NCBI GenBank assembly: GCA_018711405.1
Contig: DVIH01000067.1
Location: 1 to 60,114, forward strand
From: Candidatus Avibacteroides excrementipullorum
GTDB lineage: Bacteria > Bacteroidota > Bacteroidia > Bacteroidales > Bacteroidaceae
Length of the DNA stretch: 60,114 nt
Direction: 5' to 3'
The number at the start of each line of letters is the position of its first letter. Position 1 is the first letter of the stretch. Below, piece after piece: positions 27,821 to 36,722 of the stretch. A model generated the notes under the pieces. It was given only the letters and a program-made list of their open reading frames with translations. It made no database searches and was not told the origin of the DNA. Both the position numbers and the translations under genes were made by a program.

Positions 27821-28399
27821 GTGCTGACTGCAACATATAGGTTCAACAAAATAATAGCGACTGCAACTATTAGGTCTATAGTGACAATCGCTATTGTTAT
27901 ATATAAAGGTTTGATACCTGTAGTGTATGCGGACATGAGCACAGGCGACATAGCATCGCTCACAGGCGACATGAAGTTTTCCACATGCAGTTTCTGTAAC
28001 GTGAAAGACATGGACATCACATCCATGTACAACGATGACGCATTCGAAAGCACAGGCACAGGCAACTATCAGACACAATTCGGAGACACGCGCATAGGCG
28101 AGATAAAAGACGGCGCGCTGATGCTGAAAGCAGACTATTCAGACCTGAGAATAGATGCCATATCAGCCTCAACAAACATACGCGCCAGCTTCAGCGATGT
28201 GAAACTGAAAGCCTTGCTCCCCATGAACATCGAGGTGGAATCGGAATATGACAAGTCTTTCAGTTGCAAGGTGCCGCTGAAGAAGACAAACGAATATGAA
28301 AAGAACACGTCATACAACATGACAGGCAAGATAAGAGGGGGCAACCCCAACCTGACACTGAAATACACAGGAAAATATTCATCGCTGCAAATAAGATAA
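27821..28399 (+). CDS. Truncated DUF4097-like adhesin-type protein (start uncertain)
   Basis: The region from about 27935 (MSTGDIASLTGDMKFSTCSF) to the stop encodes about 154 residues of right-handed beta-helix-like repeats (SDLRIDAISASTNIRASFSD, GKIRGGNPNLTLKYTGKYSS). These match the C-terminal half of DUF4097-like proteins such as the next gene. The signal peptide and N-terminal half are missing. Upstream the frame is open from a GTG at 27821, but those 38 residues look non-coding and overlap a hairpin and direct repeats. It is probably a 5'-truncated remnant. If translated, it would start at the ATG at 27935 and remain cytoplasmic. Its neighbour at 28439 is intact. Confidence 0.55.
   Translation: MLTATYRFNKIIATATIRSIVTIAIVIYKGLIPVVYADMSTGDIASLTGDMKFSTCSFCNVKDMDITSMYNDDAFESTGTGNYQTQFGDTRIGEIKDGALMLKADYSDLRIDAISASTNIRASFSDVKLKALLPMNIEVESEYDKSFSCKVPLKKTNEYEKNTSYNMTGKIRGGNPNLTLKYTGKYSSLQIR
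27827..27895. repeat. Direct repeat plus two-tier hairpin before the truncated gene
   Basis: GACTGCAAC-N5-AGGT occurs at 27827 and again at 27859 (direct repeat, 32-bp offset). The second copy lies within a hairpin: AATAGCGA (27853-27860) pairs with TCGCTATT (27888-27895), and ACTAT (27866-27870) with ATAGT (27878-27882). It lies where the 5' half of a DUF4097-like gene is missing and may mark the junction of that loss, or a structured leader. Confidence 0.5.
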
Positions 28400-28438
28400 A
28401 CACATATATAAATAATATAAAATAAGGAGAAAAACATC

Positions 28439-29182
28439 ATGAGAGGAAAACTGCTATTGCTGCTCGCGGCACTGACCCTGACAGGCACGCTGGCTATGGG
28501 AAAGACAAAGGAAAGATTCGTACTGCAAAGCAAGAACTATGAGTTTCAGGATTTGAAAAGTTCATGCGCTGTGGAAATAGAACACTCTTTCGGCACGATA
28601 AAGTTCATAGACTGCGAGCCGGGACAAGTAAGAGTGGAAGTGAAAGTGACAACCACAGAGACCGATGAAACATTTATAAAAGACATGAGATTCATGAATC
28701 CCATAGAAGAAGTGGAGGTGAACAAATCGGGCGACAAGATTATAATAGAGAACAAAAACCAGAGGAACGAAAACGGCTTCAACAAAAGCAAGAAAGGGAA
28801 AAGAGGTTACAGCGGCTCCCGGCTTAAAAGCGAGAAAGATTGGAGCGTGGACATAACAGTGTATATGCCAAGCGAGATGAGCATCAATCTCGAAGCTGCT
28901 TTCTGCGACATAACAATGTCTGAAAACAACCAAGGGGAAAGAGACCTGGAGGTAGCTTTCTGCGACATGACCGGCGGAGACTTCAACAGGCTCTACATGG
29001 AGAGCGCGTTCAGCGATGCCGTGCTGGGCAACATAAAAGAAGCCGACATCGATGCCTCATTCTCCGACATCAAAGCTGAAACCATAGGAAGCATATCGGG
29101 CGACTTCGCTTTTGGCTCTTTCCATTTCAATAACATAAAAGAAAAGAAGTCCGTATCGTCAGTATTCACAAAAGGCATCTGA
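28439..29182 (+). CDS. DUF4097-like exported beta-helix protein
   Basis: 247 residues with a clear signal peptide (MRGKLLLLLAALTLTGTLAMG). The mature protein has a DUF4097-like pattern of short repeated beta strands: CAVEIEHSFGTIKFIDCEPG, ITVYMPSEMSINLEAAFCDI, LEVAFCDMTGGDFNRLYMES, ADIDASFSDIKAETIGSISG. A basic insert (NKSKKGKRGYSGSRLKSEKD) sits in the middle. Such proteins are thought to be periplasmic or surface proteins, sometimes linked to anti-sigma systems; no such gene is adjacent. It follows a truncated paralogue by 40 bp. Confidence 0.75.
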   Translation: MRGKLLLLLAALTLTGTLAMGKTKERFVLQSKNYEFQDLKSSCAVEIEHSFGTIKFIDCEPGQVRVEVKVTTTETDETFIKDMRFMNPIEEVEVNKSGDKIIIENKNQRNENGFNKSKKGKRGYSGSRLKSEKDWSVDITVYMPSEMSINLEAAFCDITMSENNQGERDLEVAFCDMTGGDFNRLYMESAFSDAVLGNIKEADIDASFSDIKAETIGSISGDFAFGSFHFNNIKEKKSVSSVFTKGI

Positions 29183-29218
29183 GATGACACTTGCATATTA
29201 CTCCGGGCAGAGACCTCT

Positions 29219-29668
29219 TCATTTTCTCAAAAGGTCTCTGCCCTCGTATGCGCAAAAGGCATCTTTCCACTCTTGCGGAATCGGCTCGGCCTGCAATGTT
29301 TTGAGATTATAGCCCACCATGACGGTCTCGCAACTGCATTTCACCTCGCCTGTTTCGGTATTCACCCCGCGCTGGAGCAGCTTGAAACTCTTGTTGCCTA
29401 TCTCCGCCACTGCCGTCTCCACTGCAATCTTCTCATCGAAGAATATCGGTGCATAAAAGTCAGAATGAAGCGATGCTATGATAGTGACATGCTCTTCCCA
29501 ATCAATAGTGCCGAACACATCTGTGAAATAGTGCGTCTTCGCCAGGTCGTAAAAAGAGAAATATACCGCATTGTTGACATGGCCTAACCTGTCAAGATCA
29601 TTGAAGCGCAACTGTATGGGCATTACATGTCTGAATTTTATATCCTTATACTTGTCTGTCTTTTCCAT
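29219..29668 (-). CDS. Hotdog-fold acyl-CoA thioesterase (4HBT family)
   Basis: 149-residue cytoplasmic thioesterase. The opening RFNDLDRLGHVNNAVYFSFY contains the 4HBT signature with the catalytic-site Asp and the LGHVNNAVYF helix start. Later strands (DFYAPIFFDEKIAVETAVAE, SFKLLQRGVNTETGEVKCSC) fit the fold. The ATG at 29666-29668 (MEKTDKYKDIKF) is used since longer frames run into sufS. It is the last gene of the suf operon, 14 bp after sufS, perhaps only by position. The natural acyl-CoA is unknown. Confidence 0.9.
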   Translation of the reverse strand: MEKTDKYKDIKFRHVMPIQLRFNDLDRLGHVNNAVYFSFYDLAKTHYFTDVFGTIDWEEHVTIIASLHSDFYAPIFFDEKIAVETAVAEIGNKSFKLLQRGVNTETGEVKCSCETVMVGYNLKTLQAEPIPQEWKDAFCAYEGRDLLRK

Positions 29669-29682
29669 TTTTCCTGATTCAC

Positions 29683-30897
29683 TTAAAACATTTTCGCAAT
29701 CCGTTCCATCCCGGCAATAAAAGCATCTACCTCGCTCTTTGTATTGTACAGTCCGAACGACACTCTCACCGTACCGCTGATGCCGTAATGGTGCATAAGC
29801 GGTTCCGCGCAATGATGCCCTGTCCTCACGGCTATGCCGAGCCTGTCGAGCAACGTTCCCACATCGAAAGGATGAACATTACCGAGCAGGAACGATACCA
29901 CACCGCAACGCGAAGCGGAGTTCCCGATGAACCGCACATCTTTCAACGAGGAGAGGGCATCGACCGCATAAGTTGTCAACTCATGTTCATGACGGTTTAT
30001 ATTATCCATTCCTATGGCGTTCACATAGTCGAGCGCAACAGCCAGAGCATGACTGCCCACAAAATCGGGCGTGCCTGCCTCAAACTTATATGGGAGTACA
30101 TTGTACGTGGTTTTCAGAAACGACACGTTCTTTATCATCTCACCCCCGCCTTGATAAGGAGGCATCCTGTCGAGCCACTCTTTCTTGCCGTAAAGCACAC
30201 CTATGCCCGTAGGTCCATAGACCTTGTGTCCGGAGAAAGCATAAAAGTCCGCATCAAGCGTCCTTACATCCACCGGCATGTGGGGAGCCGACTGCGCCCC
30301 ATCTACAAGGACAGGAACACCCCTCTCGTGAGCCATGCGTATCATCTCTTTCACAGGATTGGCAGTGCCGAGCACATTCGACACATGAGCCACCGCGACT
30401 ATGCGCGTCCTACCGGTAAACAATCTTTCATATTCATCCAACAGGATTTCACCCTCATCCGATATGGGTATCACTTTCAGCTTCGCACCTTTTCTTTCGG
30501 CAGTCATCTGCCACGGCACGATGTTGCTGTGATGCTCCATTGCCGAGATGATGATTTCATCGCCTTCCTTTATAAACGCTTCCCCGAAAGAGAAAGCCAT
30601 AAGATTAATGCTTTCGGTGGTACCGCGCGTAAATATAATCTCCTCCGATGATTCCGCACCGATGAAACGGCGCACAGTCTCCCTCGCCTCTTCATGCAGT
30701 TCCGTAGCACGCTGCGAAAGGAAATGCACCCCGCGATGCACATTGGCATTCACCGAATAATATTCTTCCGCGATGGCATCGACCACCGCTTTCGGCTTCT
30801 GCGTAGTCGCCGCATTATCGAAATATATCAGAGGTTTGCCATATACATCTCTTTTCAGTATAGGAAAATCTTTCCTTATTTTCTCTATATCAAACAT
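29683..30897 (-). CDS. sufS: Cysteine desulfurase, SufS type
   Basis: 404-residue PLP enzyme that takes sulfur from cysteine for Fe-S cluster assembly. The Schiff-base lysine is Lys225 in FSGHKVYGPTGIGVLYG, and the catalytic cysteine is Cys363 in RTGHHCAEPLM. The N-terminus IYFDNAATTQKPKAVVDAI is typical of the SufS/CsdA class. It is the fifth gene of cvpA-sufB-C-D-S, 15 bp after sufD. No SufE or SufU gene is adjacent within the window, so the sulfur relay partner must lie elsewhere or be replaced. Confidence 0.97.
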   Translation of the reverse strand: MFDIEKIRKDFPILKRDVYGKPLIYFDNAATTQKPKAVVDAIAEEYYSVNANVHRGVHFLSQRATELHEEARETVRRFIGAESSEEIIFTRGTTESINLMAFSFGEAFIKEGDEIIISAMEHHSNIVPWQMTAERKGAKLKVIPISDEGEILLDEYERLFTGRTRIVAVAHVSNVLGTANPVKEMIRMAHERGVPVLVDGAQSAPHMPVDVRTLDADFYAFSGHKVYGPTGIGVLYGKKEWLDRMPPYQGGGEMIKNVSFLKTTYNVLPYKFEAGTPDFVGSHALAVALDYVNAIGMDNINRHEHELTTYAVDALSSLKDVRFIGNSASRCGVVSFLLGNVHPFDVGTLLDRLGIAVRTGHHCAEPLMHHYGISGTVRVSFGLYNTKSEVDAFIAGMERIAKMF

Positions 30898-30912
30898 AAC
30901 CTTACATCATTA

Positions 30913-32265
30913 TTATTTCTTACAAACCCTGCATCCGTTGCATTTGCTCAATTCCCCTCTGAACCGCAGTTCCGCAAGCCTGTGAAGCCTTTCTTTCAAC
31001 GGTTCCAGCTTTATGGAATCTATAACCTCTCCGGCAAATGCAAACATGAGCAACATACGCGCCTCCTTCAGAGACAGCCCGCGCTGACGCATGTAGAACA
31101 CGGCACTTTCATCGAGCTGCCCTACTGTAGCTCCGTGACTGCACTTCACGTCATCGGCATATATCTCCAGCTGAGGCTGTGCATACATGCGTGCGTCTTT
31201 TGTCAGGCACAGATTCTTGTCCACCTGTTCCGAATCGGTCTTCACTGCACCGGGACGCACCAAGACTTTTCCTGCAAAAGCGCCGACAGCCGCATCATCG
31301 AGCACATACTTGAACAGTTCGCGGCTCACGCAATGCGAAGCCTTGTGGTCTATGACCGTGTTATTGTCCACATGCTGCTTCTTGTCGGCAATGACAAGCC
31401 CGTTGAGTATGGTCTCTGCCCCCTCGCCTTCCAATGTCACCCCGATGGTGTTGCGTGTCAAGCCGTTGGTAAGCGTCACCCCGCTCATGCGGAACGATGA
31501 GCCGGCCTCCTGCCTTACATAAGTACCGGCCATGCGGATGTTGGAAGAATCAGTCTCTTCCACCTCATAATAATCCAGCACGGCATTCTCTCCGGTGAAT
31601 ATCTCAGCAGTCTGCGTAGAAAGGAAGCGTGAATCGCCCTGTGCATGGTCGCAAACGAGAACTTTGGCCTGTGCTCCCCGCCCCAGAGCTATGAGCAGAC
31701 GCCTGTTGGCCATAAAATCGATTCCTTCCGAGCTGCGCACATTGACTATCTGGACAGGTTTGTCCAACACTACATTGTCGGGTACATAGATGAATACCCC
31801 GTCCTGAGCGAATGCCGTATTGAAAGCCACAAGCGAATCGGCATCGGCACAGGCTGCACGGGCATAATATCTTCCCACAAGTTCCGGATACTTCAGCGCC
31901 ATGTCGTGCAATCCTCCTATCATCACACCTTCTGGCATGGAAGCCGGAGCTTTCATATCTGTATAAAACGAATCATTGACCGTGAATATCTGAAAAGTGC
32001 TTATATTGGCCACATTGCATTTGAATGACTCGTACGGATTGACTTTGGGCTTTACCCTGCCGAGATTCATGCCATAGTCGGGAGCGAAACAAGAAGCCAC
32101 ATCAGTGTATCTGAACTTTTCATCTTTCTTTCCCGGAAAGCCGAGCTTCAAGAAAGAGTCCATAGCCCTGTCTCTGACGCTGTTCATAACATCAGAACTG
32201 TTTCCCTTTATCATCCCCGAAAAGCGGCTGTAAAGATCCGTATATTGTTTTTCAGCATTATTCAT
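30913..32265 (-). CDS. sufD: Fe-S cluster assembly scaffold protein SufD
   Basis: About 450 residues; forms SufBC2D with SufB and SufC. Features include the parallel beta-helix core (NTIGVTLEGEGAETILNGLV, then VDNNTVIDHKASHCVSRELF) and the conserved C-terminal part SHGATVGQLDESAVFYMRQR and RGLSLKEARMLLMFAFAGEV. The end LSKCNGCRVCKK has three cysteines in a CxxCxxC pattern. The ATG at 32263-32265 is preferred over one 33 bp upstream inside sufC because GGAGG precedes it by 8 bp. Gene order and spacing (22 bp after sufC) support co-transcription. Confidence 0.95.
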   Translation of the reverse strand: MNNAEKQYTDLYSRFSGMIKGNSSDVMNSVRDRAMDSFLKLGFPGKKDEKFRYTDVASCFAPDYGMNLGRVKPKVNPYESFKCNVANISTFQIFTVNDSFYTDMKAPASMPEGVMIGGLHDMALKYPELVGRYYARAACADADSLVAFNTAFAQDGVFIYVPDNVVLDKPVQIVNVRSSEGIDFMANRRLLIALGRGAQAKVLVCDHAQGDSRFLSTQTAEIFTGENAVLDYYEVEETDSSNIRMAGTYVRQEAGSSFRMSGVTLTNGLTRNTIGVTLEGEGAETILNGLVIADKKQHVDNNTVIDHKASHCVSRELFKYVLDDAAVGAFAGKVLVRPGAVKTDSEQVDKNLCLTKDARMYAQPQLEIYADDVKCSHGATVGQLDESAVFYMRQRGLSLKEARMLLMFAFAGEVIDSIKLEPLKERLHRLAELRFRGELSKCNGCRVCKK

Positions 32266-32287
32266 AAATCGAACCTCCGCATAAAAA

Positions 32288-33046
32288 TCACTCTCCAAGT
32301 TCTTTCTTTATCCAGTCGTATCCTTTTTCCTCGAGTTCCAGAGCAAGTTCCGGACCGGCAGTCTTCACTATGCGCCCTTTGTAAAGCACATGCACAATGT
32401 CAGGTTTGATATAGTCGAGCAATCTCTGATAGTGAGTAATGACTATGACACTTGTCTCAGGAGTCTTAAGTTTGTTCACCCCGTCGGCCACAATGCGCAG
32501 CGCATCAATGTCTAGTCCGGAATCGGTCTCATCAAGTATTGAGAGGCAAGGTTCGAGCATAGCCATCTGGAATATCTCGTTTTTCTTCTTCTCGCCACCG
32601 GAAAATCCTTCGTTGACACTGCGGTTGGCCAGTTTATTGTCAAGCTCCACCACTTTTCTCTTATCTCTCATCAGGCGGAGGAACTCGCTTGCCGTCAAAG
32701 CCGGCAGCCCCTTGTACTTACGATGTTCGTTGACAGCGGCACGCATGAAATTGACCATGCTCACTCCCGGAATCTCCACCGGGTACTGGAAACTCAGGAA
32801 AAGCCCTTCTCGCGAACGCTCCTCAGGAGAGAGCTGCGACAAGTCTTTTCCGTTGAAAGTCATACTGCCTTTAGTCACTTCAAATGCCGGGTTACCCACT
32901 ATGACCGATGACAAGGTACTTTTGCCCGAGCCGTTAGGCCCCATTATGGCATGTACCTCTCCCGGTTTCACAGTCAGGTTTATTCCCTTGAGTATCTCCT
33001 TGCCATTGACGCTGGCATGCAAATCTTTTATTTCGAGCATATTCAT
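32288..33046 (-). CDS. sufC: Fe-S cluster assembly ATPase SufC
   Basis: 252-residue ABC-type ATPase that drives conformational change in SufBCD. Walker [10 protein letters not shown] is at 36-44, the SufC-specific signature [13 protein letters not shown] replaces the usual ABC signature, and [15 protein letters not shown] forms Walker B. A GGAAG lies 7 bp before the first ATG; a second ATG two codons later is possible. It lies between sufB and sufD. Confidence 0.97.
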   Translation of the reverse strand: MNMLEIKDLHASVNGKEILKGINLTVKPGEVHAIMGPNGSGKSTLSSVIVGNPAFEVTKGSMTFNGKDLSQLSPEERSREGLFLSFQYPVEIPGVSMVNFMRAAVNEHRKYKGLPALTASEFLRLMRDKRKVVELDNKLANRSVNEGFSGGEKKKNEIFQMAMLEPCLSILDETDSGLDIDALRIVADGVNKLKTPETSVIVITHYQRLLDYIKPDIVHVLYKGRIVKTAGPELALELEEKGYDWIKKELGE

Positions 33047-33083
33047 TGTAGTCTTCCTATTTTATTGTTCATGTTTTCTTTTT

Positions 33084-34544
33084 TTATCCCACAGACCCCT
33101 CGAGCGAAATCTGCAAAAGTTTCTGAGCCTCCACCGCAAATTCCATAGGCAGCTTGTTGACCACCTCTTTGGCATAACCGTTCACAATCAGACCGATGGC
33201 ATCTTCGGTGGATATGCCTCGCTGGTTGCAGTAGAACAGCTGTTCCTCGCTGATTTTCGAGGTCGTCGCCTCGTGTTCCACCACAGCCGTATCGTTGTGT
33301 ATGTCCATATACGGGAAAGTGTGCGCTCCGCATTTGTCGCCGAGCAGCAGGCTGTCGCACTGACTGTAATTGCGCACATTATCCGCCTTTGGCGACACTC
33401 GCACCAGTCCGCGATAGGAATTCTGGCTCCTGCCGGCCGATATGCCTTTCGATATGATAGTGCTCTTTGTGTTGCGTCCCAGATGTATCATCTTCGTTCC
33501 CGTATCGGCCTGCTGGTAATTGTTGGTCACAGCCACCGAATAGAACTCCGCCTGCGAATCGTCTCCGGCAAGCACGCAACTGGGATATTTCCATGTTATC
33601 GCCGACCCGGTCTCCACCTGCGTCCACGACAGTTTGGATGCCACGCCCTTGCACAGTCCGCGTTTGGTCACAAAGTTGTATATACCACCCTTGCCGTCCT
33701 TATCGCCGGGATACCAGTTCTGCACGGTGGAATACTTCACCTCAGCCCTGTCGTGCACATATATCTCGACTATGGCCGCATGGAGCTGGTTGCTGTCGCG
33801 CATCGGAGCGGTGCAGCCTTCCAGATACGACACGTAGCTGTCATCATCGGCTATGATGAGCGTCCTCTCAAACTGCCCGGTCTCTGCCGCATTGATGCGG
33901 AAATAGGTGCTCAGTTCCATAGGGCACCTCACCCCTTTGGGGATGTAAACGAACGAACCGTCTGAGAACACGGCCGAGTTGAGAGCGGCAAAGAAATTGT
34001 CGCGGCTGCTCACCACGCTGCCCAGATATTGCCTGACCAGGTCGGGATGCTGCCTCACCGCCTCGCTTATGGAACAGAAGATAATCCCCTTGTCCATAAG
34101 TGTCTCCTTGAATGTGGTCTTGACCGACACCGAATCCATCACGGCATCCACCGCCACACCGCTGAGAGCCATCTGCTCTTCCAGAGGTATGCCGAGCTTG
34201 TTGAACGTCTTGACCAGTTCCGGATCGACCTCGTCCATGCTTCCCGGCCTGTTTTTCTTCCCGGCAAGCGGGTCGGCATAGTAGCTTATGTCCTGGAAGT
34301 CTATGTCTGGAATGTCAAGGTGCGCCCATCGCGGCATCTCCAGCGTAAGCCAGTATCTGTAGGCATCGAGACGGAACTGCAACAGCCAGTCCGGCTCCTG
34401 TTTCTTGGCCGAAATGAGCCTTATGACATCTTCATTGAGTCCTTTGGGGATAATGTCTGTATCCACCTGCGTGGTGAATCCGTATTTATATTTTTCGTCC
34501 GCCACCTCGCGGACAAACTTATTGTTTTCTTTCTCTTTCTGCAT
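33084..34544 (-). CDS. sufB: Fe-S cluster assembly scaffold protein SufB
   Basis: 486-residue core scaffold on which clusters are built. Conserved parts include [40 protein letters not shown], the region [20 protein letters not shown] with its cysteine, and the C-terminal [20 protein letters not shown]. Length and sequence match the long SufB form. It is the second gene of the operon, 24 bp after cvpA. Confidence 0.97.
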   Translation of the reverse strand: MQKEKENNKFVREVADEKYKYGFTTQVDTDIIPKGLNEDVIRLISAKKQEPDWLLQFRLDAYRYWLTLEMPRWAHLDIPDIDFQDISYYADPLAGKKNRPGSMDEVDPELVKTFNKLGIPLEEQMALSGVAVDAVMDSVSVKTTFKETLMDKGIIFCSISEAVRQHPDLVRQYLGSVVSSRDNFFAALNSAVFSDGSFVYIPKGVRCPMELSTYFRINAAETGQFERTLIIADDDSYVSYLEGCTAPMRDSNQLHAAIVEIYVHDRAEVKYSTVQNWYPGDKDGKGGIYNFVTKRGLCKGVASKLSWTQVETGSAITWKYPSCVLAGDDSQAEFYSVAVTNNYQQADTGTKMIHLGRNTKSTIISKGISAGRSQNSYRGLVRVSPKADNVRNYSQCDSLLLGDKCGAHTFPYMDIHNDTAVVEHEATTSKISEEQLFYCNQRGISTEDAIGLIVNGYAKEVVNKLPMEFAVEAQKLLQISLEGSVG

Positions 34545-34568
34545 ATCTCCTCACATAAAAATAAACAT

Positions 34569-35120
34569 CTATTCCGCCTGCGCCCCGCCCGCGTATCCGC
34601 TCCGGCCTATGTCCTCCATCACATCGGAGGCGGCATCGCCGAATTCGCTCACATAAGGCATTATCTTGTTCAGGCAGTTTTTACTCAACTTATAATAATA
34701 TGATTTTTCCTTGAAACCTTCGGGATAGATTTTCCCCTCCAGCTGCACCGACTCTATCAGGTTGAAAGCCACACCGGTTATGACAAGGTATTTCAGCACG
34801 CCCAACGCCCCGCCCGACAAGCGGTTCAGCCAGCCCATGTCAATGGCATGCACCACTTTGCCAAACAGACGGGCCAGCAGCCCTCCGGCAAGGACTACTA
34901 TGAAAAATATCAGAAGGAAAGCGACGGCACGCGCAAGTCCGGACTCCCCGTCGCCAAACATACCGGCAAGGTAAGGACACAGCACATTGCCGGCCACGAC
35001 ACCCACTATAAGGCTTGCCAGAGAAAACAACTGTTTCACCAGCCCTTTGAACAGGCCCTCCACCAGCCCTATGCAAAGCAGAGCAGTGATGAGTATGTCT
35101 ATCCCCTCCATGTGTTGCAT
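34569..35120 (-). CDS. CvpA-family membrane protein
   Basis: 183 residues with four predicted membrane helices (for instance IDILITALLCIGLVEGLF, LFSLASLIVGVVAGNVLC, VAFLLIFFIVVLAGGLLARL, LGVLKYLVITGVAFNLI). The pattern is that of CvpA/colicin V production proteins. A GAGG 7 bp upstream supports the first ATG. It is the first gene of the suf operon here; in other Bacteroidetes the same cvpA-suf block follows rimP-nusA-infB, which in this window lies 17 kb away on the other strand. Its role in Bacteroidetes is not established. Confidence 0.88.
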   Translation of the reverse strand: MQHMEGIDILITALLCIGLVEGLFKGLVKQLFSLASLIVGVVAGNVLCPYLAGMFGDGESGLARAVAFLLIFFIVVLAGGLLARLFGKVVHAIDMGWLNRLSGGALGVLKYLVITGVAFNLIESVQLEGKIYPEGFKEKSYYYKLSKNCLNKIMPYVSEFGDAASDVMEDIGRSGYAGGAQAE

Positions 35121-35163
35121 GACGTAACCTCGCTTACATTAATATATATATGGTATCAGCCTG

Positions 35164-35196
35164 CAAATATACTGTTTTTTATCCGTATAGAACAAA
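35164..35196 (-). promoter_or_regulatory. Bacteroidetes promoter of the cvpA-suf operon
   Basis: On the minus strand TTTG (complement of 35193-35196), 21 bp, TATATTTG (complement of 35164-35171), 44 bp upstream of the cvpA ATG. Both elements are perfect. Confidence 0.8.
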
Positions 35197-35381
35197 AACA
35201 TTTCGCACGCCCCCTCAACGCTTGCAGCAGACGCATCACAGCCCCCGATGCACATTTGCCACATCATTGCGGCACGGCATCCGATCTTACGGAAAAGTAT
35301 CGTTCGCCACTATCGTCACAATAAAAATTTCACGCCTGCGCTCCGGAAGGCATCATAAAACAAAACAAGATGCACGGATAT

Positions 35382-35468
35382 AAAAAAATAGCAGAAACTT
35401 CACAGTCTCCGCTACCTCTTTATGTTTAACCTAAACCTTAACTATGAAAAAATCTAATGCTTTTACAT
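35382..35468 (-). ncRNA. Candidate small RNA ending in a strong terminator
   Basis: Minus-strand transcript of about 87 nt predicted from a promoter-like TATATTTA (complement of 35475-35482) with TTG 21 bp upstream (complement of 35504-35506). It ends in a terminator: TAGCGGAGACT-GTGA-AGTTTCTGCTA (hairpin 35389-35414, paired throughout with two G.U pairs) and then seven T's. The middle contains AGGTTTAGGTTAAACATA. No gene lies between it and the AraC gene 440 bp upstream, so the terminator does not serve an evident CDS. Inference from sequence alone. Confidence 0.5.
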
Positions 35469-35611
35469 CGACGGTAAATATACGTTTTATTTATTTAACA
35501 AAACAAGACTTGAAGAAAAAAACACATCTTCTTTAATATTATTTAACAATAAAGCCCATTTCCCGCCTTCGGGCGCATCGCGTCATTGCCGTCAAAAAGA
35601 CACTCCGAAAA

Positions 35612-35730
35612 GGGCTGAAAAAGATCGGCTCGGTATCGGGCTGAGATGTGCGCCATCTTCCCCAAGTATGTGCGCCATCTTTGCCCGGGATGGCGTATAT
35701 CCCGGGAGGAGACCAAGCCGGCCTCTCACC
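35612..35730. repeat. Modular 22-bp-period repeat element, copy C (five units)
   Basis: Units start at 35623 (GATCGGCTCGGTA), 35645 (GATGTGCGCCATC), 35667 (TATGTGCGCCATC), 35689 (GATGGCGTATATC) and 35711 (GACCAAGCCGGCC): five units in perfect 22-bp register, the last decayed. The left edge CTGAAAAAGATCGGCTCGG is shared with copy D. It lies between the AraC gene end and the candidate small RNA. The rest of 35483-35852 holds no gene. Confidence 0.85.
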
Positions 35731-35852
35731 GAACCGATGAAAGCCTGTCGCAGGCACATGGGCAAAGCCTGAGATGCAAGAAAGACATGTTTAGAAAAAA
35801 ACAAAAACGGGGGGCTGCGCCTTACTTTTGGGCGCAAACCGCACTGCATGTT

Positions 35853-36713
35853 CTAAATCCCCACATACAATTTGAGATAATTGCTTGGTGCATACCCGAA
35901 CTTTTTCTTGAAAGCCTGTGAAAAATGCGATCTGTTCTTGAACCCGACCATATAACCGACATCCTGCGCTGTCGAAATATTTTCAAGCAACAGCTTTTTT
36001 GCCTTTTCCAGCCGATGTTCCATAATCCACCGCTGTGGAGGCAAGGGGCTGACTTTGGCAAAGTCGCGCTTGAAAGTGGCAAGGCTTCTTCCCGTATAGG
36101 AGGCAAACTCTTCCAGCGTCAGGTCTTCCGTGTAGTTCTGTTCCATGAAGTCCATCAGGTCAATCTTCCACGCTTCGCTAAAGTCGAACAGTGTCGGATA
36201 GAACCGGGTATCTATGGCAAGCAAGCACATGACGGCTTCCTGCACTTTCAGACGCAACCATTCGTCCGAGGGCTTTTCCGTGCTGTCCGTATAGGGCAGG
36301 AACGAATCGAACAGACTTTTCAATGCCGTCACCTGCGGCAGTATGTTCACCGTCTGTGCTATCGGACTTATGTGATGCAGTTTCTTACAGGTAGCGGCTA
36401 TGCGGTTGTAGTATTCTTTCAGTTCGTGGCGAGGGAGCGAAAAGTTGATTCCACGGTAAGGCTCGCCGTAAAGGGGCACTTTCGTTACGTTTATCGAGCA
36501 GTCACGGCGCACAAACACATAATTGCCCGCCACAATCTCGTCCGTTCTATCCTTGCCCTCTATGACCAATTTCCCCGAGCGCACGAATATAATGGAATGG
36601 GCAGGCATCCTGTGTTCCCAATGCATGTCGTGGGGTATGCAGCAGCTCAGCAGGATGTCGCCATAGTTGACTAAGTTTTCTATCTGTCCGTCCATGCTTG
36701 CAAAAGTAGTCAA
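35853..36713 (-). CDS. AraC-family transcriptional regulator
   Basis: 286-residue regulator. The N-terminal cupin-like sensor half (about 15-120; SIIFVRSGKLVIEGKDRTDE, EIVAGNYVFVRRDCSINVTK) is followed by a helical linker. The C-terminal double helix-turn-helix spans about 190-285 (LTLEEFASYTGRSLATFKRD, DVGYMVGFKNRSHFSQAFKK, KFGYAPSNYLK). It begins only 9 bp after the amidohydrolase gene, so it belongs to the same transcript and probably controls that operon; the inducer is unknown. An ATG seven codons in (MDGQIENLVN) could be the real start. Confidence 0.93.
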   Translation of the reverse strand: MTTFASMDGQIENLVNYGDILLSCCIPHDMHWEHRMPAHSIIFVRSGKLVIEGKDRTDEIVAGNYVFVRRDCSINVTKVPLYGEPYRGINFSLPRHELKEYYNRIAATCKKLHHISPIAQTVNILPQVTALKSLFDSFLPYTDSTEKPSDEWLRLKVQEAVMCLLAIDTRFYPTLFDFSEAWKIDLMDFMEQNYTEDLTLEEFASYTGRSLATFKRDFAKVSPLPPQRWIMEHRLEKAKKLLLENISTAQDVGYMVGFKNRSHFSQAFKKKFGYAPSNYLKLYVGI

Positions 36714-36722
36714 AATAAATTC

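Noticed and set aside
35444-35536. Thirty-codon plus-strand ORF beginning ATGAAAAAATCTAATGC with a leader-like sequence before it.
   Set aside because: No ribosome binding site or family resemblance; the opposite strand carries a better-supported small RNA with promoter and terminator.
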